A stretch of DNA of 64,000 bases from Abiotrophia sp965245735 (GTDB taxonomy: Bacteria > Bacillota > Bacilli > Lactobacillales > Aerococcaceae): positions 62,001 to 126,000 of the forward strand of contig CBDFAX010000001.1 of the NCBI GenBank assembly GCA_965245735.1, written 5' to 3'. Below are positions 18,003-25,567 of the stretch, piece by piece; position 1 is the stretch's first letter; the number at the start of each line of letters is the position of its first letter. Under the pieces are notes generated by a model. That model made no database searches and had not been told where the DNA came from. It was given only the letters and a program-made list of their open reading frames with translations. The translations under genes and the position numbers were made by a program.

Positions 18003-18743
18003 ATGCACGTAGAATGGTTAAGTCACTGGAGTGGTCAACTCAATCGCGAAATGCCCCTCAACCGCTATGGTCACGCGGGTTTACCGATTGTGGTTTTTCC
18101 TTCATCAGGCGGAACTCACAATGAATATGCCGACTTCGGCATGATTGATGCCTGTCGCGATTCCATTGAAGCAGGACGGGTTCAATTTTTCACCTTGGCT
18201 AGTGTGGACAGTGAGAGCTGGTTGGCTGACTGGAAATACCCTCACGATCGGGCTGAAATGCATCGGGCTTATGAGCGTTATGTCATTAGCGAGGCGATTC
18301 CTTTTATTAAGCATAAAACGGGCTGGTTTGATCCAATGATGACGACAGGTTGCAGTATGGGAGCCTACCATGCGCTTAACTTCTTCTTACAGCATCCAGA
18401 TGTTTTCCGCGGGGTGATTGCCTTGAGCGGGGTCTATGATGCACGTTTCTTTGTAGGGGAATATGGCGATGACGTGGCAATCTATTCTAATTCGCCAAGT
18501 GACTATGTCTTTAATCAGCACGATCCTTGGTTCCTAGATCAATATCGTCAATCCAATATTATCGTATGTACCGGGCATGGGCCTTGGGAACACGATGGTC
18601 TGCCATCCTTCTATAAGGTAAAGGAAGCCCTAGAAATGAAGGGAGTGCCAGCTTGGTTTGACGAGTGGGGCGGCGATGTGGCCCATGACTGGCCATGGTG
18701 GCGCGTGCAGATGCCATATTTCTTAAGTCGTTTAGGTTTATAA
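18003..18743 (+). CDS. Alpha/beta-hydrolase, esterase-like
   Basis: Cytoplasmic hydrolase of 246 residues without a signal peptide. The nucleophile elbow GCSMG contains Ser118. The likely catalytic histidine is His228 in VAHDWPWW. FPSSGGTHNEYADFGM could form the oxyanion region. The fold resembles putative esterases of the esterase D type. It is tightly coupled to the ATP-grasp gene upstream, with an AAGGAGG site overlapping the end of that gene. The pair could make and trim, or make and release, an amide or ester product; this is inference. A terminator follows. Confidence 0.8.
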   Translation: MHVEWLSHWSGQLNREMPLNRYGHAGLPIVVFPSSGGTHNEYADFGMIDACRDSIEAGRVQFFTLASVDSESWLADWKYPHDRAEMHRAYERYVISEAIPFIKHKTGWFDPMMTTGCSMGAYHALNFFLQHPDVFRGVIALSGVYDARFFVGEYGDDVAIYSNSPSDYVFNQHDPWFLDQYRQSNIIVCTGHGPWEHDGLPSFYKVKEALEMKGVPAWFDEWGGDVAHDWPWWRVQMPYFLSRLGL

Positions 18744-18751
18744 GATAAATG

Positions 18752-18778
18752 AGGCTAGGAGTCTTTCCTAGCCTTTTT
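18752..18778 (+). terminator. Terminator after the esterase gene
   Basis: Arms AGGCTAGGA and TCCTAGCCT, followed by TTTTT. It is nearly the same stem as at 16665-16695. Confidence 0.9.
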
Positions 18779-18945
18779 AGTTTGCCTCTTAACTCTAAAA
18801 ATAGGGTAGTCAATCGGCTGATTTTGGAAAAGGACGATAAAAACAGCTAGAATAAGGGATGTAAATCAATGAAAAATAGGTGGTGATTTCATGTAAATGC
18901 CATGGCTACAATATCTAAAAAAGGAGCTGTCAGAAAATCAGGTAT

Positions 18946-18986
18946 GAAAATAATTTTCTTCATAAAAACACTTGAAAAATATTTTC
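18946..18986 (+). promoter_or_regulatory. Two GAAAA-N3-TTTTC operator-like sites
   Basis: Site 1 at 18946-18958 and site 2 at 18974-18986 are 13-base inverted repeats, centres 28 bases apart. Each sits in a TGAAAA-N3-TTTTCTT context. Site 2 covers part of the -35 hexamer and the spacer of the sialic-acid promoter. The RpiR-type regulator encoded at 19942 is the natural candidate to bind here. That is inference. Confidence 0.55.
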
Positions 18987-18999
18987 TTTGGTGTATAAT
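18972..18999 (+). promoter_or_regulatory. Promoter of the sialic-acid operon
   Basis: TTGAAA at 18972-18977, 16 bases, then TATAAT at 18994-18999. Expected transcription start is near 19006, about 39 bases before the first ATG. The remaining 18779-18945 stretch shows no coding signal. Confidence 0.75.
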
Positions 19000-19012
19000 G
19001 AAAGCGTAATCA
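18999..19012 (+). promoter_or_regulatory. cre-like CcpA site over the transcription start
   Basis: TGAAAGCGTAATCA matches the cre consensus TGWAANCGNTNWCW except at one position. It overlaps the -10 end and the predicted +1, a position where CcpA normally represses. Confidence 0.6.
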
Positions 19013-19044
19013 GTTGAAAGACAGAAAGAGAGGTGACAAATTGG

Positions 19045-19929
19045 ATGAATTACTTGTGCTTTGATATTGGCGGGACCTTCATTAAATATGGTCTCTTCAA
19101 TGAAAAGGGGGAAGCGCTAGGCCAGACTCAGAAGGTCAAAACCAGCGTTGACCAGTATTCTAACCAGATATTGCAACAAGTTCTTTCGATTACCAAGCAG
19201 GTTCAATCCCAGGAAAGCCTATCGGGCGTGGCGATTTCAACTGCTGGAGTGGTTGATTCTCGTGACGGGTCTATACGATTTGCAGGGCCCACTATCCCAG
19301 GTTATACGGGGACGCCACTGAAAGCTGAAGTGGAAGCACTCACTGGTCTGCCTTGCTATGTGGTAAATGATGTGAACGCAGCTTGTTTGGGTGAATACTG
19401 GCAGGCCAGTCGAACAGGCCAGCCACCTAAGTCCATGATATGTTTTACGATTGGTACAGGTGTAGGGGGAGCCATTGTTTTAGATGGACAACTGCTAACC
19501 GGTGTGAGCGACATGGCCGGAGAGGTTGGCTACCTACCAATTGGCAAAGCAGCCTTTCAGGACTTGGCCTCTACAACCGCTTTGTTAGAACAGGCGGCTC
19601 AAGCGACAGGCGAAAATCTCAGTGGGGAAGCCTTCTTTGATCGCTTGGAAGCAACAGGAGATCCAGTCTTAAGCCAAGTACTCGACCAATTTCTAAATCA
19701 TTTAGCCACCGGACTTTTATCAGCGATTTATCTGCTGAATCCAGAAGTCCTTGTCCTAGGGGGAGGAATTCTAGCGCGTGCTGATCTCATTATGCCACGT
19801 CTAATGGCAATCTTGGAGCAACGTGTGATTGATCCTCGCTTCCTCACAACAGAGATTCGACCAGCCCAGTCAGGTAATGATGCTGGGATGTTAGGTGCGC
19901 TATCTCAACTCATTAAGCTAACTCAATAA
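19045..19929 (+). CDS. nanK: ROK-family kinase, probable N-acetylmannosamine kinase
   Basis: Likely phosphorylates ManNAc, the NanA product, to ManNAc-6-P for NanE. It has 294 residues. The phosphate-binding FDIGGTFIKYGL, the catalytic-loop NDVNAACLGEYW and the GTGVGGAIV strand are ROK features. The CxCGxxGC zinc motif of many ROK kinases is not seen. The ATG at 19045 is preferred, because the GTG at 19033 lies within the AGAGAGGTGA binding site. It is the first gene of the sialic-acid operon. The substrate is inferred from that context; glucose or other hexose kinases share the fold. Confidence 0.8.
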   Translation: MNYLCFDIGGTFIKYGLFNEKGEALGQTQKVKTSVDQYSNQILQQVLSITKQVQSQESLSGVAISTAGVVDSRDGSIRFAGPTIPGYTGTPLKAEVEALTGLPCYVVNDVNAACLGEYWQASRTGQPPKSMICFTIGTGVGGAIVLDGQLLTGVSDMAGEVGYLPIGKAAFQDLASTTALLEQAAQATGENLSGEAFFDRLEATGDPVLSQVLDQFLNHLATGLLSAIYLLNPEVLVLGGGILARADLIMPRLMAILEQRVIDPRFLTTEIRPAQSGNDAGMLGALSQLIKLTQ

Positions 19930-19941
19930 GGATGTGATCCC

Positions 19942-20775
19942 ATGGGAGTATTAGAGCGAATTGAAGCCAACTTCGTTCATCTATCACCAAAGGAACAGCT
20001 CCTTGCAACCTATATTATGCAAGAAAGTCCCTATTTTACTAACATTACCATTAGCGAGATGGCCAAAGAAACGGGTGTTTCAGCCGCAACGATTACGCGC
20101 TTTTGTCGTAAAGTAGGGTGTGAGAGCTTTGTCGATTTGAAAATTCAATTGCAAGCCAGTGAAGGGGAGTCGGCAAGCAATCACCAAAATCATGATATGT
20201 TCGATACGGTTAGTGAATTCTATAACCGTATCATTCAACGAACGTCAGAATTACAATCAGAATATCAACTCCGTCAGCTAATTCAAGTTCTCTCTCAAGC
20301 CAACCGAATCATGGTTTATGGGATGGGATCCTCGGGGTTAACGGCTCGGGAATTGGCTATTCGCCTTTCGCGTATGGGACTACCAGCCACGAGCGAGACG
20401 GACTCACATATGATGATTATCTCCAGTACGGTGACACGTTCCAGTGACGTGGTAATTGCCATTAGTAATTCTGGTGAAACAAAGGATGTGATTGATTCTT
20501 TAGGCAATGCCAAGCAAAATGGCGCCATTTTGGTGGCCATAACTAGCATGAAGGGAAGTAGTTTGGCTAAGCTAGCTGATGAGACCCTTCTGGTACATAA
20601 CAGCCGTTTTGTCAATAGTGAGTTTTTCGTCAATACTCAGTTACCGATTTTCTTTCTCATCGACGCCATAACGTTAATGATGCTAGAAAATCCTGTCTTC
20701 AGTCAAAATATGCAGAAGACGATTCAAGAAATTACATCTATCAACCAAAAATTACAAATGGGGGAATCAACATGA
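19942..20775 (+). CDS. RpiR-family transcriptional regulator (NanR-like)
   Basis: The 277-residue protein combines an N-terminal helix-turn-helix (about 1-77; TISEMAKETGVSAATITRFCRKVG) with a C-terminal SIS sugar-phosphate binding domain (about 105-250; GMGSSGLTAREL, AISNSGETKDVID). RpiR-type NanR proteins control sialic-acid genes in other bacteria, usually sensing a sugar phosphate or an amino sugar. Its stop overlaps the ATG of the binding-protein gene by four bases. The tandem GAAAA-N3-TTTTC sites at 18946-18986 are the candidate operators. Confidence 0.9.
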   Translation: MGVLERIEANFVHLSPKEQLLATYIMQESPYFTNITISEMAKETGVSAATITRFCRKVGCESFVDLKIQLQASEGESASNHQNHDMFDTVSEFYNRIIQRTSELQSEYQLRQLIQVLSQANRIMVYGMGSSGLTARELAIRLSRMGLPATSETDSHMMIISSTVTRSSDVVIAISNSGETKDVIDSLGNAKQNGAILVAITSMKGSSLAKLADETLLVHNSRFVNSEFFVNTQLPIFFLIDAITLMMLENPVFSQNMQKTIQEITSINQKLQMGEST

Positions 20776-22070
20776 AATTATCAAAAGTTTTTGCAGCTGC
20801 CTTATCTTGTGGAATTTTATTAAACACAGTTGTGACAGCGGTACCATCCGATGTGCGTGCTGAAGAGACAGTAACCATTAAATACTGGAACTTCCCTAAC
20901 TTTACCAGTGACTCAGAGTTTAAGACTTCTGAAGAATACGATGCAGCCTTGATTAAAGCCTTTGAAGCTAAGAACCCAGGCATCAAAGTTGAATACCAAA
21001 AGATCGACTTTACAGATGGTCCAGCTAAAATTGAAACAGCTATCCAATCTAAGACTAACCCTGACGTAATCTATGATGCACCAGGTCGTGTCATCGACTG
21101 GGCAAGCAAGGGTTATTTGGCACCATTCAAAGACGTTGACACTTCAAAATTAAATGAATCAGCTGTTAAGGCTAGCTCCTTCGAAGACGAATTGTATCTC
21201 TATCCACAAGGGATTGCGCCATTCTTGATGGCAGTTAACACTAAGTTGACTGACAAGTTAGGTGTGACAGACCTCTTGCCATTCGAAAAAGAAGGACGTA
21301 ACTGGACTCCTGAAGAATTCCAAAAATTCTTGGAAGCTGTTCATGAAAAAGACAAAGATCTAATTCCAACTGTTGTTTACGCTAAGTCAGCAGCTGGTGA
21401 CCAAGGTCCTCGTGCCTTTGTCTCTAACCTATATGGTTCTTGGATTACGAACGACGAAGTTAATAAATATATCATCAATGACGAAAATGGGGTAAAAGCC
21501 CTTCAATGGATTCGCGAACAAGCACCTAAAGGCATTATCGGCCAAGGGGCAGCCTTAGAAGCAAAAGATGCTTTGGAATACTTCAAGTCTGGTAAGTCTC
21601 CATTAAGTATTTTGGCAAGTCCAGGTCTCTACGCTCAATGGAAATCAGTAGAAGACTTAAACGTTCGCTTCTTACCATTCCCTAATGCTAACAAATCACC
21701 TAAGTATGAATACTTAGTAGCTGGTCCCGCAGTCTTCGATAACGGCGACGACAAGAAGATTGAAGCCGCTCAAAAATTTGTAGACTTCATGATCAACGAC
21801 CCAGAATGGGGTACTCGTACCTTGAAGGCAACTGGTAACTTCTCTGCTCAAAAAGGCGTGAAAGGCCTCTATGACAACGAAGAGCTGAAGTTTGCTGAAG
21901 GCTTGTCAGATCACTTCGGTGCTTACTACAACACCATTCCAGGTTACGCTAAAATGCGTCCACTTTGGTTCCCAATGCTCCAAGGGGTATTGTCTGGCCA
22001 AGGTGATGTAAAAGAATTAGTGGACAGCTACGTAGAACAAGCGCAAGCTACCTACGAAGAAGCAAAATGA
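20772..22070 (+). CDS. Extracellular solute-binding protein, probably for sialic acid
   Basis: Substrate receptor of the sialic-acid ABC importer, 432 residues, family 1 fold. Residues 1-30 form a signal peptide with a likely signal peptidase I site after VRA. Cys15 lies too early and without a proper lipobox, so a lipid anchor is doubtful, which is unusual for a Gram-positive receptor. The mature domain begins with ETVTIKYWNFPNFTSDSEF. It starts within the rpiR stop (ATGA overlap). The long inverted repeat at 22111-22255 separates it from the permeases. The substrate is inferred from the nan context and resemblance to SatA-type systems. Confidence 0.85.
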   Translation: MKLSKVFAAALSCGILLNTVVTAVPSDVRAEETVTIKYWNFPNFTSDSEFKTSEEYDAALIKAFEAKNPGIKVEYQKIDFTDGPAKIETAIQSKTNPDVIYDAPGRVIDWASKGYLAPFKDVDTSKLNESAVKASSFEDELYLYPQGIAPFLMAVNTKLTDKLGVTDLLPFEKEGRNWTPEEFQKFLEAVHEKDKDLIPTVVYAKSAAGDQGPRAFVSNLYGSWITNDEVNKYIINDENGVKALQWIREQAPKGIIGQGAALEAKDALEYFKSGKSPLSILASPGLYAQWKSVEDLNVRFLPFPNANKSPKYEYLVAGPAVFDNGDDKKIEAAQKFVDFMINDPEWGTRTLKATGNFSAQKGVKGLYDNEELKFAEGLSDHFGAYYNTIPGYAKMRPLWFPMLQGVLSGQGDVKELVDSYVEQAQATYEEAK

Positions 22071-22110
22071 GCCACATTATAATCTGAATTCAGAGAGTGC
22101 TTGATTTACT

Positions 22111-22255
22111 GGGACAAATCTAGCGCTACCCGGACCAGGTTCTCGCGTGCGACTAATATAAACATCCTACTCCCAAGCGCCCAATATTTTGGACTAGCGG
22201 GAATTTGGGAGTAGTCGTTTATAGTGATCGCGACCTAGGGTAGCCGATTTGTCCC
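22111..22255 (+). repeat. 145-nt imperfect inverted repeat inside the sialic-acid operon
   Basis: The left arm 22111-22176 and right arm 22205-22255 pair in ordered blocks: GGGACAAATC, GCTACCC, GGT, CGCG, TATAAAC and CTACTCCCAA. The loop has 28 bases, and TTTTATT follows the right arm. It fills most of the 221-base gap between the receptor and the first permease. It could lower permease expression, stabilise the receptor mRNA or be an inserted palindromic element. No target-site duplication is seen. Confidence 0.85.
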
Positions 22256-22291
22256 TTTTATTATGAATTATTCTCTCGAAAGGAGATCTCT

Positions 22292-23173
22292 ATGTTAGCC
22301 AAATTAAGAAGAAAGTACGACTTTAGCGCCTATCTCTTCATTGCACCTGCTATGGCCTTCTTCCTGACTTTCGTACTCTATCCAATGCTACGCGGGATTT
22401 ACATGTCCTTGCTCAAGTATAGAGGGCGGAGAGTTAGCTTTGTAGGCTTAGACAACTACACTAAGCTCTTAGGCGACCAGACTTTTATCAAGTCCTTAAG
22501 TAACACGATTTTTATCGTAGCAATTGCAGTGCCAATTGTAGTAGTCTTATCACTCTTTATCGCCATTAACATCTATAACAAATCAGCTCATGTACGGAGC
22601 TTCTTCCGTGGCGTCTTCTACTTGCCAGCTGTATCCTCAGTTGTGTCGATTACAGTGGTATGGTTGTGGATTTACAACCCAGACTTTGGGATTCTCAATT
22701 ATATTCTCAAATCCATGAATGTCATTGAAGGCAATGTCCAATGGTTAGGGAATGCCTCTACTGCAATTTATGCAGTCATTGCCGTTCTGATTACGACCAG
22801 TATTGGTCAGCCAATTATTCTCTATATTGCAGCTTTGGGAAACGTTCCTGTGGAACTGCTCGAGTCTGCTAAGATTGACGGTGCCAACAACTGGACCATC
22901 TTCAAAAACATTATTTGGCCATTGATTATGCCAACGACCCTTTATATCGTGGTGACAACCACCATCAACAGTTTCCAAATCTTTGCCTTAATCCAATTGA
23001 TGACTTCTGGTGGTCCTAACTATGCGACAAGCACCATCATGTACCAAGTCTATGAGATGGGGATTAAGCAGCAATCCTTTGGCCAAGCCTCTGCATGGGG
23101 TGTTGTACTAGCCTTGATTATTGCTTTAATCTCGGCTGTTCAATATAAATACTTCAACCGCGATATTGATTAG
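22292..23173 (+). CDS. Sialic-acid ABC transporter permease 1
   Basis: Membrane subunit, 293 residues, about six transmembrane segments. The coupling loop near residue 190 reads ELLESAKIDGANNW. The N-terminus LFIAPAMAFFLTFVLYPMLRG is typical of MalF/UgpA-type permeases. An AAAGGAGA site lies six bases before the ATG. It follows the long inverted repeat and is paired with the permease at 23193. No ATPase gene occurs in the operon; pneumococcal SatABC likewise depends on the shared MsmK ATPase. Confidence 0.9.
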   Translation: MLAKLRRKYDFSAYLFIAPAMAFFLTFVLYPMLRGIYMSLLKYRGRRVSFVGLDNYTKLLGDQTFIKSLSNTIFIVAIAVPIVVVLSLFIAINIYNKSAHVRSFFRGVFYLPAVSSVVSITVVWLWIYNPDFGILNYILKSMNVIEGNVQWLGNASTAIYAVIAVLITTSIGQPIILYIAALGNVPVELLESAKIDGANNWTIFKNIIWPLIMPTTLYIVVTTTINSFQIFALIQLMTSGGPNYATSTIMYQVYEMGIKQQSFGQASAWGVVLALIIALISAVQYKYFNRDID

Positions 23174-23192
23174 GAAGAGGTGACGATTTAAC

Positions 23193-24026
23193 ATGGAATT
23201 CAAAAAATTCGGTCTCTACAACATTATTTCCTTCACATTGTTGGCATTCTTGACCATTTTCTTCATCTTCCCATTCTATTGGATTGCAACAGGTGCCTTT
23301 AAGGTTCAAGACGTCGCCATTGCCATCCCACCAGAATGGTTCCCGATGAGCCCAACTTTAGATAACTTCAAATCACTCCTAGTGCCACTGACTGCACGTT
23401 GGTTCTTCAACTCTGTATTCGTTTCAGTTGTAACAACCATCTTGGTCTGCACGACGGCTTCCTTAGCAGGCTATGCCTTAGCTAAGAAACGTTTCCCAGG
23501 GGCTGGCTTACTTTTCGCCGTATTTATCGCGGCCATGGCCTTGCCAAAACAAGTTATCTTGATTCCTTTGCTTCAATTGATTACGGATCTTAAACTCATG
23601 GATACCTACCGCGCCTTGATTTTGCCGGCTGTCGGTTGGCCATTCGGGATTTTCCTCATGAAGCAATTCTCCCACTCTGTACCTGATTCTCTCTTAGAAT
23701 CTGCAGACATTGACGGATGTGGCGAAATCAAGAAATTCGTCAATATCGTCTTACCAATTGTTAAACCAGGTATTGGTGCCTTGGCTATCTTCACCTTCAT
23801 TTCCTCTTGGAACGACTATTTCTCTCAATTGGTATTCACTAACTCAGAAACAATGAAGACTTTGCCTTTAGGTTTGGCGTCTATGGCTCAATCTGCTGAG
23901 TTCTCACTTAACTATGGGGTCCTCATGGCTGGCGCGCTCTTGGCTTCCTTGCCAATGATTATTGTCTTCCTGATGTTCCAAAGCTTCTTTGCCCAAGGTA
24001 TTACGGTCGGGGCGGTGAAAGGATAG
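23193..24026 (+). CDS. Sialic-acid ABC transporter permease 2
   Basis: Second membrane subunit, 277 residues, MalG type. The coupling loop around residue 168 reads SLLESADIDGCGEI, and the C-terminus ends in FFAQGITVGAVKG, as is usual in the family. It lies 19 bases after permease 1. The stop TAG overlaps a possible GTG start of nanE by one base. Substrate specificity is inferred from the gene neighbourhood. Confidence 0.9.
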   Translation: MEFKKFGLYNIISFTLLAFLTIFFIFPFYWIATGAFKVQDVAIAIPPEWFPMSPTLDNFKSLLVPLTARWFFNSVFVSVVTTILVCTTASLAGYALAKKRFPGAGLLFAVFIAAMALPKQVILIPLLQLITDLKLMDTYRALILPAVGWPFGIFLMKQFSHSVPDSLLESADIDGCGEIKKFVNIVLPIVKPGIGALAIFTFISSWNDYFSQLVFTNSETMKTLPLGLASMAQSAEFSLNYGVLMAGALLASLPMIIVFLMFQSFFAQGITVGAVKG

Positions 24027-24034
24027 TGAGCACA

Positions 24035-24721
24035 ATGCATCCAACGATTGAACGATTAAAAGGAAAACTAATTATTTCCTGTCAGGCTTTACCTGGCGAA
24101 CCGCTCTACCGAGAAGAAGGTGGGGTCATGGTTCTCATGGCCAAAGCAGCTATTGAAGCTGGAGCAGTCGGTATCCGGGCCCAAGGGGTTATAGATATTG
24201 CCCAGATTAAGGAAGCCTTTGATGTGCCAGTGATTGGGATTATTAAGCGAGCTTATCCAGGCTATGGTTCCTACATTACCGCCACCATGCAAGAAGTGGA
24301 TGAGCTAGTAGCAGTTGGTTCTGATATTATTGCCTTAGATGCTACCTTACGTGAGCGTGCTGGGGAGACCTTGGATGAGTTCATCGCTCATATCAAGGCA
24401 AAATACCCGAATCAATTGCTGATGGCCGATATTTCCACTTTGGAAGAGGGACTGAATGCTGAACGCCTAGGTTTTGACTTGATTGGGACTACCATGAATG
24501 GTTATACGCCTTATACGGAAGGTCAAACAACCGGTCCTAACTTTGAGTTAATGAAAGCCTTAGTGGAACAAACCCATACTCCAATTGTGGCTGAAGGTAA
24601 GATTCATACACCAGAAGACCTAGCAAGAGCTTTCGCCCAAGGGATTCACACAGCTGTTGTAGGTGGCGCTATTACACGACCACTAGAAATTGCTAAACGC
24701 TTCGTTAGCGTAGTAAACTAA
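24035..24721 (+). CDS. nanE: N-acylglucosamine-6-phosphate 2-epimerase
   Basis: Epimerises ManNAc-6-P to GlcNAc-6-P, the third catabolic step after NanA and NanK. It has 228 residues and a TIM barrel. Characteristic stretches are ISCQALPGEPLY, GIIKRAYPG with the likely catalytic lysine, ALDATLRERAGE and VAEGKIHTPED. The ATG at 24035 is 11 bases from GAAAGGA. A GTG at 24026 would add three residues but leaves only two bases to the binding site. Both starts remain possible. Confidence 0.95.
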   Translation: MHPTIERLKGKLIISCQALPGEPLYREEGGVMVLMAKAAIEAGAVGIRAQGVIDIAQIKEAFDVPVIGIIKRAYPGYGSYITATMQEVDELVAVGSDIIALDATLRERAGETLDEFIAHIKAKYPNQLLMADISTLEEGLNAERLGFDLIGTTMNGYTPYTEGQTTGPNFELMKALVEQTHTPIVAEGKIHTPEDLARAFAQGIHTAVVGGAITRPLEIAKRFVSVVN

Positions 24722-24753
24722 AGAAATGCAAGAAAGAGAAAGGAGTGCCTGAT

Positions 24754-25077
24754 ATGACCCTGGAGCAACTGATTATTGGTTGGTTCTTCTATGGAATCTT
24801 CTTCATGGGCTTGTCGGTTTTGGCAACCTACCTGATTAACCGAGTAGCAAAGCGTTACTATACGGCGCCACTCATTATCAATGCGGTAGCCATTATTATT
24901 CTCATGGGGATGGTCGCCTTAAAACAGTTTACGGCAGACATGTTCCTACAGAATTACCTCTTTACCTATATGCCAATTGTGGCGGCTAGTGTCACCTATA
25001 ATCTGGTACTCTTTCTCATTCGACGCGGGCGACCTCTGCACGATCCTCGCGAAGAAGCCTTAGATACAGATAAATAA
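24754..25077 (+). CDS. Small membrane protein in the sialic-acid operon, unknown
   Basis: A protein of 107 residues with three predicted membrane helices (about 5-25, 35-55 and 65-90). The charged C-terminal tail (RRGRPLHDPREEALDTDK) is probably cytoplasmic by the positive-inside rule. The ATG at 24754 has an AAAGGAG site eight bases upstream; the GTG at 24745 overlaps that site. Its place between nanE and the YhcH gene suggests a helper role in uptake or in handling sialic acid at the membrane. No function is recognised. Confidence 0.75.
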   Translation: MTLEQLIIGWFFYGIFFMGLSVLATYLINRVAKRYYTAPLIINAVAIIILMGMVALKQFTADMFLQNYLFTYMPIVAASVTYNLVLFLIRRGRPLHDPREEALDTDK

Positions 25078-25106
25078 GCAATTGTCGGCAAAGAGGAGGT
25101 GAAAGG

Positions 25107-25550
25107 ATGATTGTAGATCAATTACAAGGTCTTCAAGAATACAGTGGCCGTATTCCCCATATAAAAGCAGCGCTCGAAACATTCAATAGCTTAGCTCAAA
25201 AAACTATCGGGCGATATGATTTCGAGGGAGGATACTTCTTCATCCAAGATGGAGAGCTAGGTGCAGTTGATGAATCGCATTATGAAGCCCATCAGAAATG
25301 GTTAGACATCCATGTGCCGCTTGAAGGCCATGAATATCTCATTGTGGCCCCTACATGTCAGCTGACAGAAGTCACCGCCTATGATGCCGATAAGGACATT
25401 GCCTTTTTGGATGGTCCAATCCAGACCATTGTTAAACTCTATCCTGGACAAGCCTGTGTGGTATTTCCAGAAGATGCCCATAAGCCGGCCCGTCATTTAG
25501 GTCAGGCCAGCACCTATAAAAAGTTAGTCATAAAATTACCGGTTGCATAA
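25107..25550 (+). CDS. YhcH/YjgK/YiaL family protein (NanQ-like sugar anomerase)
   Basis: A 147-residue protein of the DUF386 cupin-like family. Visible features are EGGYFFIQDGELG, HQKWLDIHVPLEGHEYLIVAP and a late metal-site-like FPEDAHKPARH. The E. coli member YhcH, now called NanQ, is reported to speed anomer conversion of sialic-acid pathway sugars. Its place between nanE and nanA supports that role here. The exact substrate is not shown by the sequence. Confidence 0.88.
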   Translation: MIVDQLQGLQEYSGRIPHIKAALETFNSLAQKTIGRYDFEGGYFFIQDGELGAVDESHYEAHQKWLDIHVPLEGHEYLIVAPTCQLTEVTAYDADKDIAFLDGPIQTIVKLYPGQACVVFPEDAHKPARHLGQASTYKKLVIKLPVA

Positions 25551-25567
25551 CCAAAGGAGTCTTAAAC

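Noticed and set aside
22091..22275. Full transposon-derived MITE reading of the nan inverted repeat
   Set aside because: The ends GGGACAAATC/GATTTGTCCC look like terminal repeats, but no target-site duplication is visible next to them, so I kept the neutral description.
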